From: Ceratorhiza oryzae-sativae
Lineage: Eukaryota > Basidiomycota > Agaricomycetes > Cantharellales > Ceratobasidiaceae
NCBI GenBank assembly: GCA_030998015.1
Contig: JARWMV010000239.1
Coordinates: forward strand, 682,001 to 746,000
DNA length: 64,000 bases
Direction of reading: 5' to 3'
Part shown: positions 11,434-23,227 of the stretch, one piece after another
How positions within the stretch are numbered: position 1 is the stretch's first letter
Layout: each line of letters starts with the position of its first letter
Translations under genes and position numbers: made by a program
Notes under the pieces: model-generated
Seen by the model: the letters and a program-made list of their open reading frames with translations, nothing else
The model's database searches: none
Told to the model about the DNA's origin: nothing

Positions 11434-13668
11434 CTACTCGACGAATCGGTCCAACGGCTCCCCGTGTAGTAACGGCTCTTCCTGGGTCCCCTCTTCTCCC
11501 TTGTACCGTCTCCTAAGCACGGACGTCTTCGCGCCTCCTGTGAGGAGCACGGTCTCCTCGACTATTTCATACCCGAAACATTTCGGCAGCACCTTGAACC
11601 ATACCCAATAGTACAACCCACAGAGCTATGCGCCTGATAGTCAAATTTAGTCCAAGTTAAGGAACGAGGGGAACCAACCAGCAGAATCCCAATTCCAACA
11701 ATGCAATACGTCGCATAGAAAAAGTTGACGTCACCTCCGTTCGATCCACCTTTGGGAGGAATCCTATATCAAATGAAAAAAGTTAAAACAAAGTTGAGAA
11801 TCAATCTGGGATCAACCCACCATGGCATAACAAGCAACGCTACTGCCTTCAACACATACAAGCACACGATGAAATTTGACACCTTGTACGCATGATCTGG
11901 CAGCCCCATTTCTGCCCTTCGCCGTCTCAAGATCCACACACCACATGCCGTGCCAAGCGCAAATACCTAATACCATCATGAGGCTTGAGACCCACGCAAC
12001 GAGTGGTGCACGAACCATGCCAGGGTACGATGCCAAATCGACCAAGAATGAAAACGCATCGTTTGCTGGCGTGACAAGCAACACGGTCAAGCTCAAGCAA
12101 AACTTGAGGATAATTGGCCCGTATGGCGTCTTGAACCTGCTAACTCGGCCCCAGAAAGTCCCAAAGGGGAGAATGCCCTGCCGACCAACTTCACGCAGTA
12201 TGCGAGCGTATGCCATAGTCTATGCAATTACATGTCAGCCCACAGGTTTATATGGACCGACGTGAATGTGCGTACCCCAGCGATCGACCCTCCAAAAGTG
12301 CTCGTGCCAATAATCACGAGAAACAACTTATCCGCAACTGCATTCCCGTATACCTTTCTTAGAAACTTGGCGCCTAGAACTTCTCCGGCGTCAGCCAACT
12401 CCTCCTTGGTCATCACGACCACAAACCCAAGTACGGTTGTGATATACAGGACTGAAACCAGGAAGACGGATAGAAACCCCGCCCTACGAGCTGTCCTGAT
12501 TGGGTCCGGACCTTTGACCTCGGCCATTAGACTCAGAACGGTATTCCACCCAGTGTAGCTAAAATTAACTTTGGCAAAGGCTAGCAATATCATGAGTTTT
12601 ATAAAAACAAGGGAAACACGAGGGCATGCGCACACGTAGCCAGTGCGTTTCCTCCGTGTTTAGAACCTTCAAATGGATGTCTAAGATTCCCACTATTAGG
12701 AATAGACAAGAAACCAAGCATGCATGCTACTCCAGTCAAGGATATCCTTGAAGCCGTATCAAGTTATAACGGGACGACCTAAATAAGACAAGACCTCACA
12801 TCACTAAAGATCCCACTTTAAAAAACGTGACCACGTTATTCAATCGAAGCGCCCATTTGCTTGAGAGCAAACAGACTAAACGGAGGTTAGACATTCCACG
12901 AAGGAGGTGACCGAGGAACATGAACATACCACCAATCACGCTCGACAGCATACCAATTGCAATAGCCCTCTGTCTGAATGGCGAAAACTCGACATCGAAC
13001 GCCTGAAGTACGTGTTTTGCAAAAACTGCAGTTATCGGAAGGTTGGATCTCCAGTTTGATCGGTAGTGTAGCATAATTTACCAGTTGCTCCAATCCCAGT
13101 ATATCCAGACAAGACTGTTGTTATCGCAAAAGCGATCGAGACCAAGTACCTAGGTTTAGGATAGGCTTGTTCCTAGTGGTCGTCGCTCAGATACTGGTCT
13201 GAGACGAAAAGCAGCAGTTAATAGCTACACACCAGGTATACAACCTCAGCGCCAGATCGCTTATGACCGCACATGGAGGCAAGCTCTATGTATATCATCA
13301 ATCCCGCTGGAAACACCATTGTTTCAGATAAATGAACAAGGTGCGAATAGTAAGTGCTCACCGCAGGTAACGAGTGGCGCAAGCACATACATGGCGAACA
13401 GCATCCCCACTGACCCAAGAGACCTAAATATCAAGCTTGAGGTGGAAAATATTCCCGTACCAATCTATTGAATTCTTTGTCATGTACTCGTAGGCGGAAG
13501 AAGGATTCGATATACCATTGCCGAAGTATTCAATAGCGTGGCATTGAACAGGCCGACGTTGTAGCCGAGCGGGCTGTATTCTTCGATAGGTACAAATGAT
13601 GTTGCCTCGAGACCTTGATCCTCAGCAGTTTCACCCTCGTCTGTGGCGGCAAGTGGTGTGCGTGACAT
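11434..13668 (-). CDS. MUP1-like amino-acid permease (APC superfamily), copy 1
   Basis: Twelve exons fit exactly: 13516-13668, 13362-13464, 13233-13306, 13082-13172, 12954-13025, 12800-12875, 12634-12746, 12276-12580, 12016-12219, 11821-11966, 11679-11763, 11434-11625. They give 537 residues, the usual size of fungal high-affinity methionine permeases. The short cytosolic N-tail (MSRTPLAATDEG) is followed by GYNVGLFNATLLN, then the APC signature IGTGIFSTSS at the end of the first membrane segment and IELASMCGHKRSGAEVVYL. About twelve hydrophobic segments follow, and the C-tail is hydrophilic. Substrate cannot be read from sequence; methionine or another neutral amino acid is inferred from MUP1 similarity. 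Start chosen by alignment with copy 2; an upstream in-frame ATG exists at 13713. Confidence 0.85.
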
Positions 13669-14445
13669 GGTAGCCAGTAGAATGGTACTATTGGAAATGA
13701 TCGCTGAAGTCACTCGAGTGAAGACCTAAAGGAAGGCAGAGCTAAATCCGAATATCCAGCATCCACAAAATAAACCAGTGAAGTCGACGAAGCACTATCG
13801 TTGTTGGTGGTTACTGAGCCGAAGTGACCTGAGGTGGGACGAGCATGCACGTGATGGACCAAATCGAACTGAGGTTGGCGCGGCGCTCACAGAGGTTGTA
13901 TTAGATAATCGTCCAGAGCGCGTATATACGACACTATAGCGCCTAGCCGGACTAGCGGTAAGAATGCGGCACACGAGTGCGCCAGTGTGATCGACCAGCT
14001 TGGGCAGCGAGCAGGACTCGCTGGGTCATAGAGCCTCCTATATGCGCAATGATAAGAGCGGGAAGTGTGGGCGGAACTATCAGACGCAAAACAATGAGTG
14101 GACCTTATGCTCGACACGGTCAGAGAGGAGCCAGTGCGAGCCTCTTCCCGTGGCTCAGTGGACCCGCATGATATACGTCTGCGTAAGCGCCAGGCTGATC
14201 CCTACGTCAGTACACGTTGTGTATTTCCGCCGGCTCCGCTACACAAATCCCCACTATAGAGTACCAGAGAAGCGGCAGATTAGGGTAACGTCTGCTTCCT
14301 CAAGAAATATCAACATCTCGTTGGGCCTCCTCAGCAGTCCCCCAGCTATCTCTGAATTACGCCTTGTCTTCCCTCACCAAGTAGTTTCATGTTTATTTAT
14401 ATACAAACTGTCTCGAGATGTCTGCCCGTTCGATAAACTTATCAT
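13669..14445. other. spacer between permease copies
   Basis: It holds the promoter of copy 1 and the 3' flank of copy 2. The only plausible regulatory word noticed is CACGTGATGG near 13850. No coding exon was supported. Confidence 0.45.
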
Positions 14446-16675
14446 CTAAGATGTGAATACCTCCCCATGAAGAAGTGGTTCTTGCTGCGCATCTATTTGT
14501 CCTTTATAGCGTCGTCTGAGTACCGAAGTTTTAGCACCCCCGGCAAGTGACACAGTCTCCTCAACAATTTCGTATCCGAAGCATCGTGGCATGGCTTTGA
14601 ACCATATCCAGTAATAAAGACCACAAGCCTAGTGGTTCCATCAGATAGCACCAAATGCATGTTTCAAAAATGACGAACCATTAGCATAATGATACCCACT
14701 ATGCAGTATGTTGCATAGAAAAAGTCAACGTCCCCTCCATTGGAGCCGCCCTTGGGCGGGATCCTAGATAAGAAGTCAGTTACATGCTGTGGCAAGAAAG
14801 CGATTCCTTACCATGGCATAACAAGTAGCCCGACGCTCTTCACAACGTAGGCAAAGACTACAATATTCCAGGCTTTGTGTGCATGCTCTGGCATTCCCAA
14901 CTTGGCACGCCGGCGCCTCAATATCCACACTCCACATGCGTTAGCAAATGCGAATACCTGCATAATGCTTTCAGGTAACTGTCTCGCAAGAGCAGGCACC
15001 AAATCTTGACTTACCAGACCCGGGTATGACGCAAGGTCAACCAAAAACGAAAAAGTATCCTTGGCTGGCACAACCAGCAATATTGTGACACTCAATACCC
15101 ACTTCAGCCAGACGGATGCATATGGTGTTTTGAATCTGCTAACTCGGCTCCAAAGTGTCGCAAACGGAAGGACGCCTTGTCGCCCTGCTTCCCTTATCAT
15201 TCTTGTATACGATAATACCTGGTTTAGATAATATAATAAATCAACAATGCAAATATATGATTACCCACCACTGCTATTGCTCCCCCATACGTACTCATCC
15301 CAATGAAAAGTAAGAATAACTTGCTTGCTATGTTGTTACCGTAAATCTTCTCGAGAAACCTTGCTCCCAGGATTTCGCCTGCCTCGATCAATTCTTCTTT
15401 AGTCATGACGACCACAAAGGAAAGGACAGTCGTCATGTAGAGCACTGATGTTATAAATACTGAGAGAAATCCGGCTGACTGAGCTGTGCCTATCGGATCG
15501 CGACTTTTGATCTCAGCCGTGAGGTTAAGTATCAGATTCCAGTTGACAAAACTAAAGTTAACTTTAACGAATGCTATTAATGCAGTTAGTTTCAGCGCGC
15601 TTGTAAGTTCGCTATTGACGTACATGTGGCGAGTGCGTTTCCTTCGTATAAGGTTCCCGCAAAGGGGTGACTAAGGTTTCCACTGTACGGAACCGACGTC
15701 CAACCAAGCATACATGCTGTACCGGTCAGTGTAATACTATTAAGGTTTAATAAATTTATCCATACAGACGGCCAAAGAACTCACAGAACCAGTGCTGCTA
15801 GTTTAAACATTGTGGCAATATTGTTCAGTCGAAGTGCCCACTTTGTTGAAAACAAGCAGACTGTGTGCACCGATTTGTGAGTCTAAAACCAACATCGAGA
15901 TATGTCCCTAAAACTTACCAGCAACGGCACTCGATAGATGAGCAATAGCGATTGACTTTTGACGGAGCGGTGTATATTCAATTCCGAAAACCTGTATAAA
16001 ATGCTTTGCGAATACTGGGATACTCTATTAATAACTCAATAGTTTCCTAGTATCCCGTCAGCTTACCAGTCGATCCCATTCCTGCATACCCTGATAAAAG
16101 GGTCGTGATGGCAAACGTAGTGGATACAAAGTATTTTGGTCTAGGGTATGCTTGTTCCTTGGGTGATGGTTTGAGGATTTAACCCGGTCCGTTTCAGCCA
16201 CTGAGTGCGAACACTTACAAGATATACGACCTCTGCCCCTGAACGTTTGTGTCCACACATAGAAGCAAGCTCTATGTACACCGCAAGGCCAGCTACCATC
16301 GATATGAAGTCTGCAAGCCACTGGAGACATAAGCCATACGTACCACATGCAACGAGTGGCGCTATGATGTACATAGTTAACAACATGCCCACCGACCCAG
16401 CAGACCGAACAACCAGACTCGATGTGGAAAATATCCCGCTACCAATCTACAGTATGTTTTGTTAAAGGCTCGATTTGCCAGATCAAAACATGCTGTACCA
16501 TTCCAGATATGTTCAATAGCGTTGCACTCCAGAACCCAACATCGTATCCTAGTGGGCTTATATCCTCAACAGGTACCGTTGATTTCGCTTCGAGTCCAAC
16601 ATCATCGTCTGGTGAGGTATATGAAATAGTATCACCAGAAGCACTCGAGGCTGCAAGCAATGGTGCATATGACAT
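14446..16675 (-). CDS. MUP1-like amino-acid permease (APC superfamily), copy 2
   Basis: Tandem paralogue of the preceding gene, same strand and matching exon order. ATG at 16675 (MSYAPLLAASSASGD), TAG at 14446-14448 (ends EPLLHGEVFTS). Shared segments with copy 1 include IG[ST]GIFSTSS, ASMCGHKRSGAEVVYL, VKVNFSFVNWN versus AKVNFSYTGWN, VSRFKTPYA, FSFLVDLASYPG and CFGYEIVEETVSL. By eye the two proteins agree at roughly two thirds of positions, and the tails differ most (DAQQEPLLHGEVF versus GTQEEPLLHGEPLDRF). An internal intron separates PGL from VFAFANACGVWILRRRR at the same place as in copy 1. No break was seen. Role: plasma-membrane uptake of an amino acid, substrate unresolved; divergence of the tails could mean different turnover signals. 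Confidence 0.82.
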
Positions 16676-17270
16676 GACAAGGTTGATGGCCACTGTCTTG
16701 CCCCGATTTTGGTTCCTTTCGAATTTATCCGATTTCTTATGTATCAAGCGTGTGTCTGAAGTTACGGATAAGCGAAGATATACAAGTCCAAGATCTCGGT
16801 GGTTGTTAATCTGAGGAAGCCCGATGAGTACCAGCCCCATATTAGACACGTGACTCATTGTCAATAATGGATAACACGAACTGACACGAAACAGACCACT
16901 ATATATTGGAGATTTGTTACAGATGCAAACATATTCGGTGAATTATGAATCAAATCACTGGATATCTCCATACCAAATATTCAAGAAAATACGAGATCCG
17001 GGCATGTCCATTAATTAGCAACGCATACACTCACCCTGAGAGCCGGATTGGCGACACATTGCAGAGAGAACAGAAATAAAATTTAGTATGCGAATGCGAG
17101 CATCCTCTGCTGGTAAAACTCGATGGCCCTTTATTGGCGCTTTCAGCCCAACCGTTCTAGGATCTCAAGTCAAATCCAGCGAGCGCCGAGCTGTTGTGGC
17201 TTTAAATACCAACCCAAGCCCTTTTCAGTTTGGCTTTACCCACCACGTTCACATACAACTTACCTCCTTT
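16676..17270. other. intergenic region, divergent promoter
   Basis: About 595 bp between the minus-strand permease copy 2 and the plus-strand PPxY gene A. An upstream open frame to 16864 on the minus strand extends the permease N-terminus but is unsupported by copy 1. No other feature was seen. Confidence 0.4.
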
Positions 17271-18322
17271 ATGAGCAGCAAGGAACCCAAATTCGCCTGC
17301 CCCTCTGTCAAGCTAAGCCACAATCCTCAGACTTCATCGGAAGAGGTTCTCCGAATAGGGCGGGGGCTTGTGAAGACTAAAGTTTACAAACGCGCAGCAC
17401 TTCAAGGCCCAGCCGCTCTGGTGCACACCCCAAATTAACTGAAAACACAGACGTCGGTGTTGCTCAAGTGGAATCGTCCAAGGCAAAACGGCGCTCGTTG
17501 ATATTACTGATTTCCAGGCGCACCCCGACGGAAATCGCACCGGCGGACGAGTGCCCAGTTGCTTCTCCGTGCTCTGCAGAGGCCAATATAAATACAAATA
17601 TGAAAGATTCCCCAGCAGAAGATCCAGTCGGAGATCCCTCGGGAACGCCTAGTCCCTCTCGAGCAGATTCCTCGAGTGACCTCTGTGGCGGTCCATCTCT
17701 CACACCTCATATCGCATGCACCCCATACGATATAACCATGAGCCCCCTGAAATCATTGGCGCAGCGAGAGGCGCTAACCAAGTGCCCCAAAGAGATGTAC
17801 GAGGATGGTCAAGTATGCCTTGATGCGCTATTGGGGGATTCAAGCACCCCAGCCGAACAAGCAGAGTCTCCCGGACTTCAACCTCAGGCCAACAATACTC
17901 CAAATTACGAGCCTAGGGTCAGCGAAGGAGGCATGCCTATAGCCGCCCCCGACCTACCCCGAGCACGACCTCTTCCGCCGATTCCGTTTCCCGCAACTTC
18001 GCCATCAACTGAACCTGGATGGCAATATGCCTCTAAATCCCTCGTATCACCTCCGCATGACTCCCAAGACGCTTATAGCTATGTATTTAGCACTAGCCCC
18101 CCAAAGCCCGTACAATCACAGCAATCAATTGCCCCACCCCCACCCTATGCCTATCGCTACTCGACCACATACCGTGAGTCAAATATAAGGAGAGACGACA
18201 TAGAAACACATCGTTTCTTCAATGCGGAGATGCCAACGGTTGCTCCTTTGTCTATCGTAAAACGAGGCAAAGGATCGGTAGCGGGGAACAACAATATCGA
18301 GAACACTGGAGGTAGCATCTAA
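17271..18322 (+). CDS. PPxY-motif disordered protein, copy A of a tandem family
   Basis: Exon 17271-17420 and exon 17483-18322 (intron 62 nt, branch TTAACTG) give 329 residues. The N-terminal block (RIGRGLVKTKVY) and the post-intron AKRRSLILL align with copy C (RMGRGLVKVKRY, SKRRWLPPL). The middle is low-complexity, rich in Ser, Pro, Asp and Glu. The C-terminal third carries conserved short motifs: RPLPPIP (class of SH3/WW ligands), SPPHDSQDAYSYVF, a PY motif PPPPYAYRY, and MPTVAPLSIVKRG. No signal peptide or membrane segment. PPxY motifs are known ligands of WW domains in Nedd4/Rsp5-type ubiquitin ligases, so an adaptor role is a reasonable inference; nothing enzymatic is visible. Not a family I can name. 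Confidence 0.65.
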
Positions 18323-19112
18323 CTCAAGCATCGTATGCGAACAACGGAAACGGCATGATTTGAACAAATACTGAAGCCTCGTCTCTTGGTGCCCAGCCTA
18401 TATTGAATTCTGTCTGAGGCATAGCCCTTACCTTATGCTCTTGTGCAGGTTGTAGTTCTGTAGTTTCAATCTTTAGCCGTTTTCATTGAGGGCCGCAATA
18501 GCCACATCATAGCCACAATACACGAGGTATTGAATTTCGGCCTCGATTGCTGTCCGCTTGCCACGTACTAGAGCCCTTTGTTCGGAATGAACAGACAAGA
18601 TTCCCCTGGATCGCAAAATTTGGCACCTTTTTTCCATGCGGAGTACGCATTGCAAGCCCTGTGATTTCAGGCCCCCTTGCTATAACTGGGCAAGCCGTCA
18701 AGCCCCGGTGTCAGGACCGAGCGCCAAGCTGCAACTGAGTAGATTTTCGACATCCTGGTGACCATTTAGGAACAGGAAAAGCATTTCAAGATGAAAAGTC
18801 GGATTTGGTCATTTGGTGGGCGCCGCGGACGCGTAGGCGTTGAAGCTGAACCTACCATTTCATTCCACCGTGTACCGCGGCCAAATGCCCTCACCAAATG
18901 TTTTATTATAATAACAAAAATAGGAACGTTAGGCTTTATACAAAATAGCGCTAACGTCGTCTCTGTAATCGACGTTATTGTAAGCATATTGGCCACCAAG
19001 CTCCTACTGGATATTGAGGAAGTCAAACTCAGCGAGCGCCGGGTCTTAAGGATTAGCTCAAGCTTTCGCGCTTGTCTCTGACCATCATGTCCATGCATAC
19101 CTTGTACTCAAC
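18323..19112. other. spacer between PPxY copies A and B
   Basis: It contains a 96-codon plus-strand frame at 18791-19081 starting MKSRIWSFGGRRGR. It has no recognised similarity and no splice support, so it is not called a gene. Nothing else was found. Confidence 0.35.
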
Positions 19113-20148
19113 ATGAGCAACGAAATACCGAACGTCGTTCACCCTTCCATCACACAGGGCGCAGCTCCAATACCTCGTCAAGACAAGCCGTTCGAATTGG
19201 GCGATGCCTTGTGCCAGAACATTACAGGAGCAAAGCAGGTTGGGCCCCAAGTTACTGTGACGCACATTCTATATTAACTTGAAATTTAGATGACAATGTC
19301 GCTCGAGGGGAGTCGCACAAGCGGACGAGGCTTGCCGCGTTACGAGCCCTCCACTTCATCTTGAAGAGGCGGAAGAAAGAGCGCCCCTCTATGCCTCCAG
19401 TACAAGAACAAATGGATATACCTATAGGTACACGGGGGGATGACACACAAAGGGAAGACCCAGACCGCAACCCTAGTCCGCCTCGACCGAACGTACCAGG
19501 CGACTTGGCAAGGGCGCCGCTACAGCAAGATCCCCTACCCGAAAGCCCCGATCTACAGGACGAGAGTGGGAGAGCATTACTCGACGCGTTGCTGGGGACG
19601 TTTCCGGAGCAATCCGAAGGAGAGGACGCGGATGGGCAAGCGTTTCTAGAAGCGCTGCTCGGGGCACTGTTGGAGGAGGATACGGATGGGCAACTACTTC
19701 TCGCGGCCCAGATGCAGGAACCGAGACCCCCAACCGAACAGGCAGAGCCACTCGAAAACCTCCAGCCCGAGGCCAACAATATTTCCAATTCTAATCCAGA
19801 GATCAATGGAGGTGTGCGTCAAATTCCCTTCAACCCAGTCCCGGCTCGCCCAAACTCGTCGGCAGCTAAACCTAGGCGGGAATCCATGCTCAAATTCGAT
19901 TTATCACCCCCACACGAGTCTCAAGACGCTTCGAGCTACATTTTGATACTAACCCTCGAGTCTCAATGGAATTTCAACCACCGACGGCCATTCCACCACC
20001 CTATGCCACCCGTTACCTGGCCACAGACAGTGAGCCACGCATGATTGGGGGAGATTTCGGGACACCTGACCAACTCTATAATATGGATATGCCAAAGGTT
20101 GAGCCATTATGTGTTACAAAACGAGGTGATGGGCTGGTTGGAAGGTAG
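19113..20148 (+). pseudogene. PPxY-motif family, copy B, broken
   Basis: The first exon begins MSNEIPNVVHPS, close to copy C (MSNEGSDFIHLS), but the GRGLVK block is not recognisable and no splice donor joins it in phase to the downstream frame (about 19276-20044). That frame holds the acidic middle and PPHESQDASSYI. At the TTTT run 19941-19944 the frame is lost. The homologous continuation (VSMEFQPPTAIPPPYATRY ... MPKVEPLCVTKRG, to 20148) is in the next frame, exactly as if one base were missing. Copies A and C read straight through this point. The PY motif PPPYATRY is present but out of frame. Either a recent pseudogene or a consensus error at a T run plus N-terminal decay. Confidence 0.6.
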
Positions 20149-20402
20149 ACCATTGTCGAAAACAGCGGAGACAGCGTCTGCATCAAGTGTCGTGTGTGAA
20201 TAGTGAAAATTATATAGTCTGAATTATAGTTGAAGTCTCGTCTCCTCCCGGCCAGCTTTAGCTGATTCCTGTTTAACGAATGACCCCTGTCATATGTTCC
20301 GTACGATTTGTACCCCTATAACTTGTTCTTTCAATCCGTTTTAACGAACGGTCTTGAATAGCTACGCCATACCCATAATGCACGAGATATTAGATGCTGA
20401 GT

Positions 20403-21306
20403 TCAACTACTGTCTATGTGTCGTGTACTAAGGCGCTTCCCTCTCAAAAAAGCTCGGTGTACTATTATTATATTCTTACTTATTCGTACGAAGTAGCGAT
20501 TAATAGATGAACTCTGGGATTTCGCACTTGCGCCGCTCAAGGGAAACTTGTCGATCAGCAAGACTGCCTCGGCCACACAGAGGGAGACCAGTGTCAACAT
20601 GCAGGCGATCCAAGCGCTGGAGCAGGCGACAGAACTAAAAATCATCCGAACAAGCAGTTCACTAGTAATAAAGCGAATGACGAACCAACCCTGATGGTCA
20701 ATCCCCATCTAACCGTGCCCGAAATAGCAACGTCTTCCAGTTCACCCCGCACCCAAGCCATGACCCCAAGATCATTAAATTTCAGTGCTTCTCCGCCCAG
20801 CCAGAGATATCTCGCCACTCGTACCGTCTCTGTCATGCAGCTCGGACTCCCCGCCAGATAGCTACATAGCCCGGGTACTCGGGGATCCCACTTGTTTTTC
20901 ATAGGACCCGCATATTTACTGTTTAAGCACCAATCCTGAATGTGCATTCTCCGTACTTACATCCAGGATTGTTTCCGAAGCGCGTAAGTATTTCAAAATA
21001 CCTTGGTGTACCTGATATAACCCCCCATTTGTTTCCTGATAAACTCACTAATGGCGCCACACATTTTGTCATCCCCGATTCGCTGGCGACCTCACAGCAC
21101 TCCTGAATTCAAATGTTGGTTCCGCGTACCGTCGCCTCGATAGAACATGGCAAGAATGAGACTACGAATATATTTTTGCTGCGAAATCACCTCGCAGAAG
21201 GCCCTCGTTTCAGCGTCAATCTGTGCCATTTCTTCGTCCGGAGAACTTTCTAAACCTGCTGTTGGCATTCCGGGCCGTGCCTGGCGCGTCTGAAGATAAG
21301 CCAAAT
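20403..21306 (-). CDS. possible multi-exon gene, unrecognised, with hydrophobic segments
   Basis: Three minus-strand frames overlap in order and look coding rather than shadow. One begins near 21304 (PGMPTAGLESSPDEEM ... YIRSLILAMFYRG). One covers about 20642-20947 (KWDPRVPGLCSYLAGSPSC). One covers about 20403-20708 with a strongly hydrophobic run (SVACSSAWIACMLTLVSLC). I could not fix the splice sites, so the limits are those of the frames. A small membrane protein is possible. I do not recognise it; it sits on the opposite strand inside the PPxY array. Confidence 0.3.
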
Positions 21307-21416
21307 CTAGCTTCAGAACGAGCGCCTGTCCGCTGTCAATCCAGTGCTCGCACTGTGGACAAAATACAGTCTAACTCTTTGCTTCCACCGACGACCTTGC
21401 ACGCGCTTCCTTTCCG

Positions 21417-22583
21417 ATGAGCAACGAGGGTTCCGATTTTATTCATCTTTCTGTCGCTACGAGCATAGGCCATGAAACTTCATCAAGCAATCAGTCTGAC
21501 CAGTCTACTTTGTCGAACTCTAAGCACGTTCGGATGGGAAGGGGCCTCGTAAAGGTCAAACGATACGAGAACGAGGCGCCTCGAGCTGCAAAACAATCCC
21601 CTGTGTCCCCAATATCTCCTGCAAGTACAGACGGTAGCGATACCCTAGTAAACCGACCATCCAAGCGAAGGTGGCTGCCGCCGTTGAGGCTAAGGAATAT
21701 CTCGATGAGTGGGATACCTACCGACAAACATTTTGCTAAGTCTGTCAAACATGGGGAAGTCAAGTCTTGGATAGAAACGCAGGCACATGGGCGGTGCTCC
21801 ACCTCTCAGGTAAGCTTTGTACGATCGTGGCTAGGCATTTCTTGAATGCTCGTTTGCCTTCCACAGGAAATTTCAGCTAACCGGCCAGAGGTTTTGGATA
21901 TTACGAGTGAAGCCTCGTCGACACCCACCCCATCGGGGTCGGAAACCCCCGTCGATCATCGCAATAACGCAGCCCCTGCGCTGAGAGACGCAAGGGATTT
22001 GTATCACGTCCTGGGGAGTTCCCATGAAGTGACTTCACACAAATCTACGTCACCGCAGAGTGCCGACGAGGAAGATGAAGATGGGAGAGCACTTCTTGAG
22101 GCGCTCGGGCTCGGAGAACTAAACACCGTTGTCGAACAAATGGACTCTATTGAGGAGGATCACCCTCCAGTCAACAATCCTTCAGATTGTGACTACGAGG
22201 CTGAGGGAGATCTTGTGCCTCCAATCCCCTATGTCCTACCTCAAATACGGCCACTACCTCCAATCCCGTTACCGACCTCGTCAACAGAATGCAGACCAGA
22301 ATTCGTATCCAAATTTGTTGTCCCGCCTCCACATGACTCCCAAGACGCGTATGCCTACGTCTTCGGGTCTAGCCCTCGAGCCTCAGTGCAATCCAATGCC
22401 CCACCCCCACCCTATGCTTCTCGTTATTCGGCCATACACAGCCAGCCGACTATCACTAGGAACGATATGGAAATGCTCCAGCAACAACTCCATGGTATGG
22501 AAATACCAGAGGTCGCCCCATTGGTTGTCAGGAGGCGGGACGACAGCCTGGCGCAAAGGCAGCTGATCGCTAAGAATAGATGA
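21417..22583 (+). CDS. PPxY-motif disordered protein, copy C of a tandem family
   Basis: Exon 21417-21809 and exon 21867-22583 (intron 57 nt, GTAAGC...ACAG) give 369 residues, phase intact. It has the N-terminal MSNE start, RMGRGLVKVKRYENEAP, SKRRWLPPLRLRN, and an acidic ADEEDEDGRALLEAL stretch that also occurs in copy B (EGEDADGQAFLEALLG). The C-terminal third has RPLPPIPLP, VPPPHDSQDAYAYVFGSSP, the PY motif PPPPYASRY and MEIPEVAPLVVRRR. It is the best preserved member and the reference for judging the others. Disordered, no membrane segment. An adaptor for WW-domain or SH3 proteins is inferred from the motifs; no catalytic domain. The three-base-level conservation of the C-terminal motifs among copies suggests selection on them. 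Confidence 0.7.
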
Positions 22584-23227
22584 TAAGGGGGCTGAGTCGT
22601 GTTATGCGTAATCGAAATGCCAGTATATGGTCCAATTCATGTTTTCATTCCCAGCTCTTAAGCTTTGGAACCACGGTTTTATGTTTTAACGCTATGCGTG
22701 TTGTAGTTTTATACTCTTATCTTTCGGACTTGTTCGATTATTGATGCTGCCACGCTTGAGTAATGAGGCATCAGATATGCTTCTTGATTATTTCTTATCT
22801 CCAGCGCTTGTAGGATATACCCCAAAGATGGCTCTGCTCAGAACGTGAATTGCCCCCGCTCATCCATCAAATCTAGACCGTTGTTCTTATGTTCCAGCAT
22901 ATGTCGCGGGCAGGCTGCATCTAGCTCATTATCTTCAACGGTTAGGTGAATATGTACCCCGGGCCGGCTACTAGCGCCAGCCTGTCAATACATGAACATC
23001 GCCTATCTCTTGGCTGACCACCCAGGCGGCATTGATGGCTGCTGCGTAGATAAGCTATATGAAGTTAGAGTGATGGGCGCAGCGTACCAACGCGAACTTA
23101 GAGCCTAAGACCCACCATTTGCATACCCCTCTTGTTATCCCCGTTTGTCTCACGACCTGGCCGCTGAAGTCCTCGTTCTAGTGGAGCCCGAGTCGGCTAG
23201 GAGCTTTGACACTTGTTCTGGGGTGGG
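22584..23227. other. spacer between PPxY copies C and D
   Basis: About 640 bp with no supported exon on either strand. It is probably the 3' flank of C and the promoter of D. Confidence 0.4.
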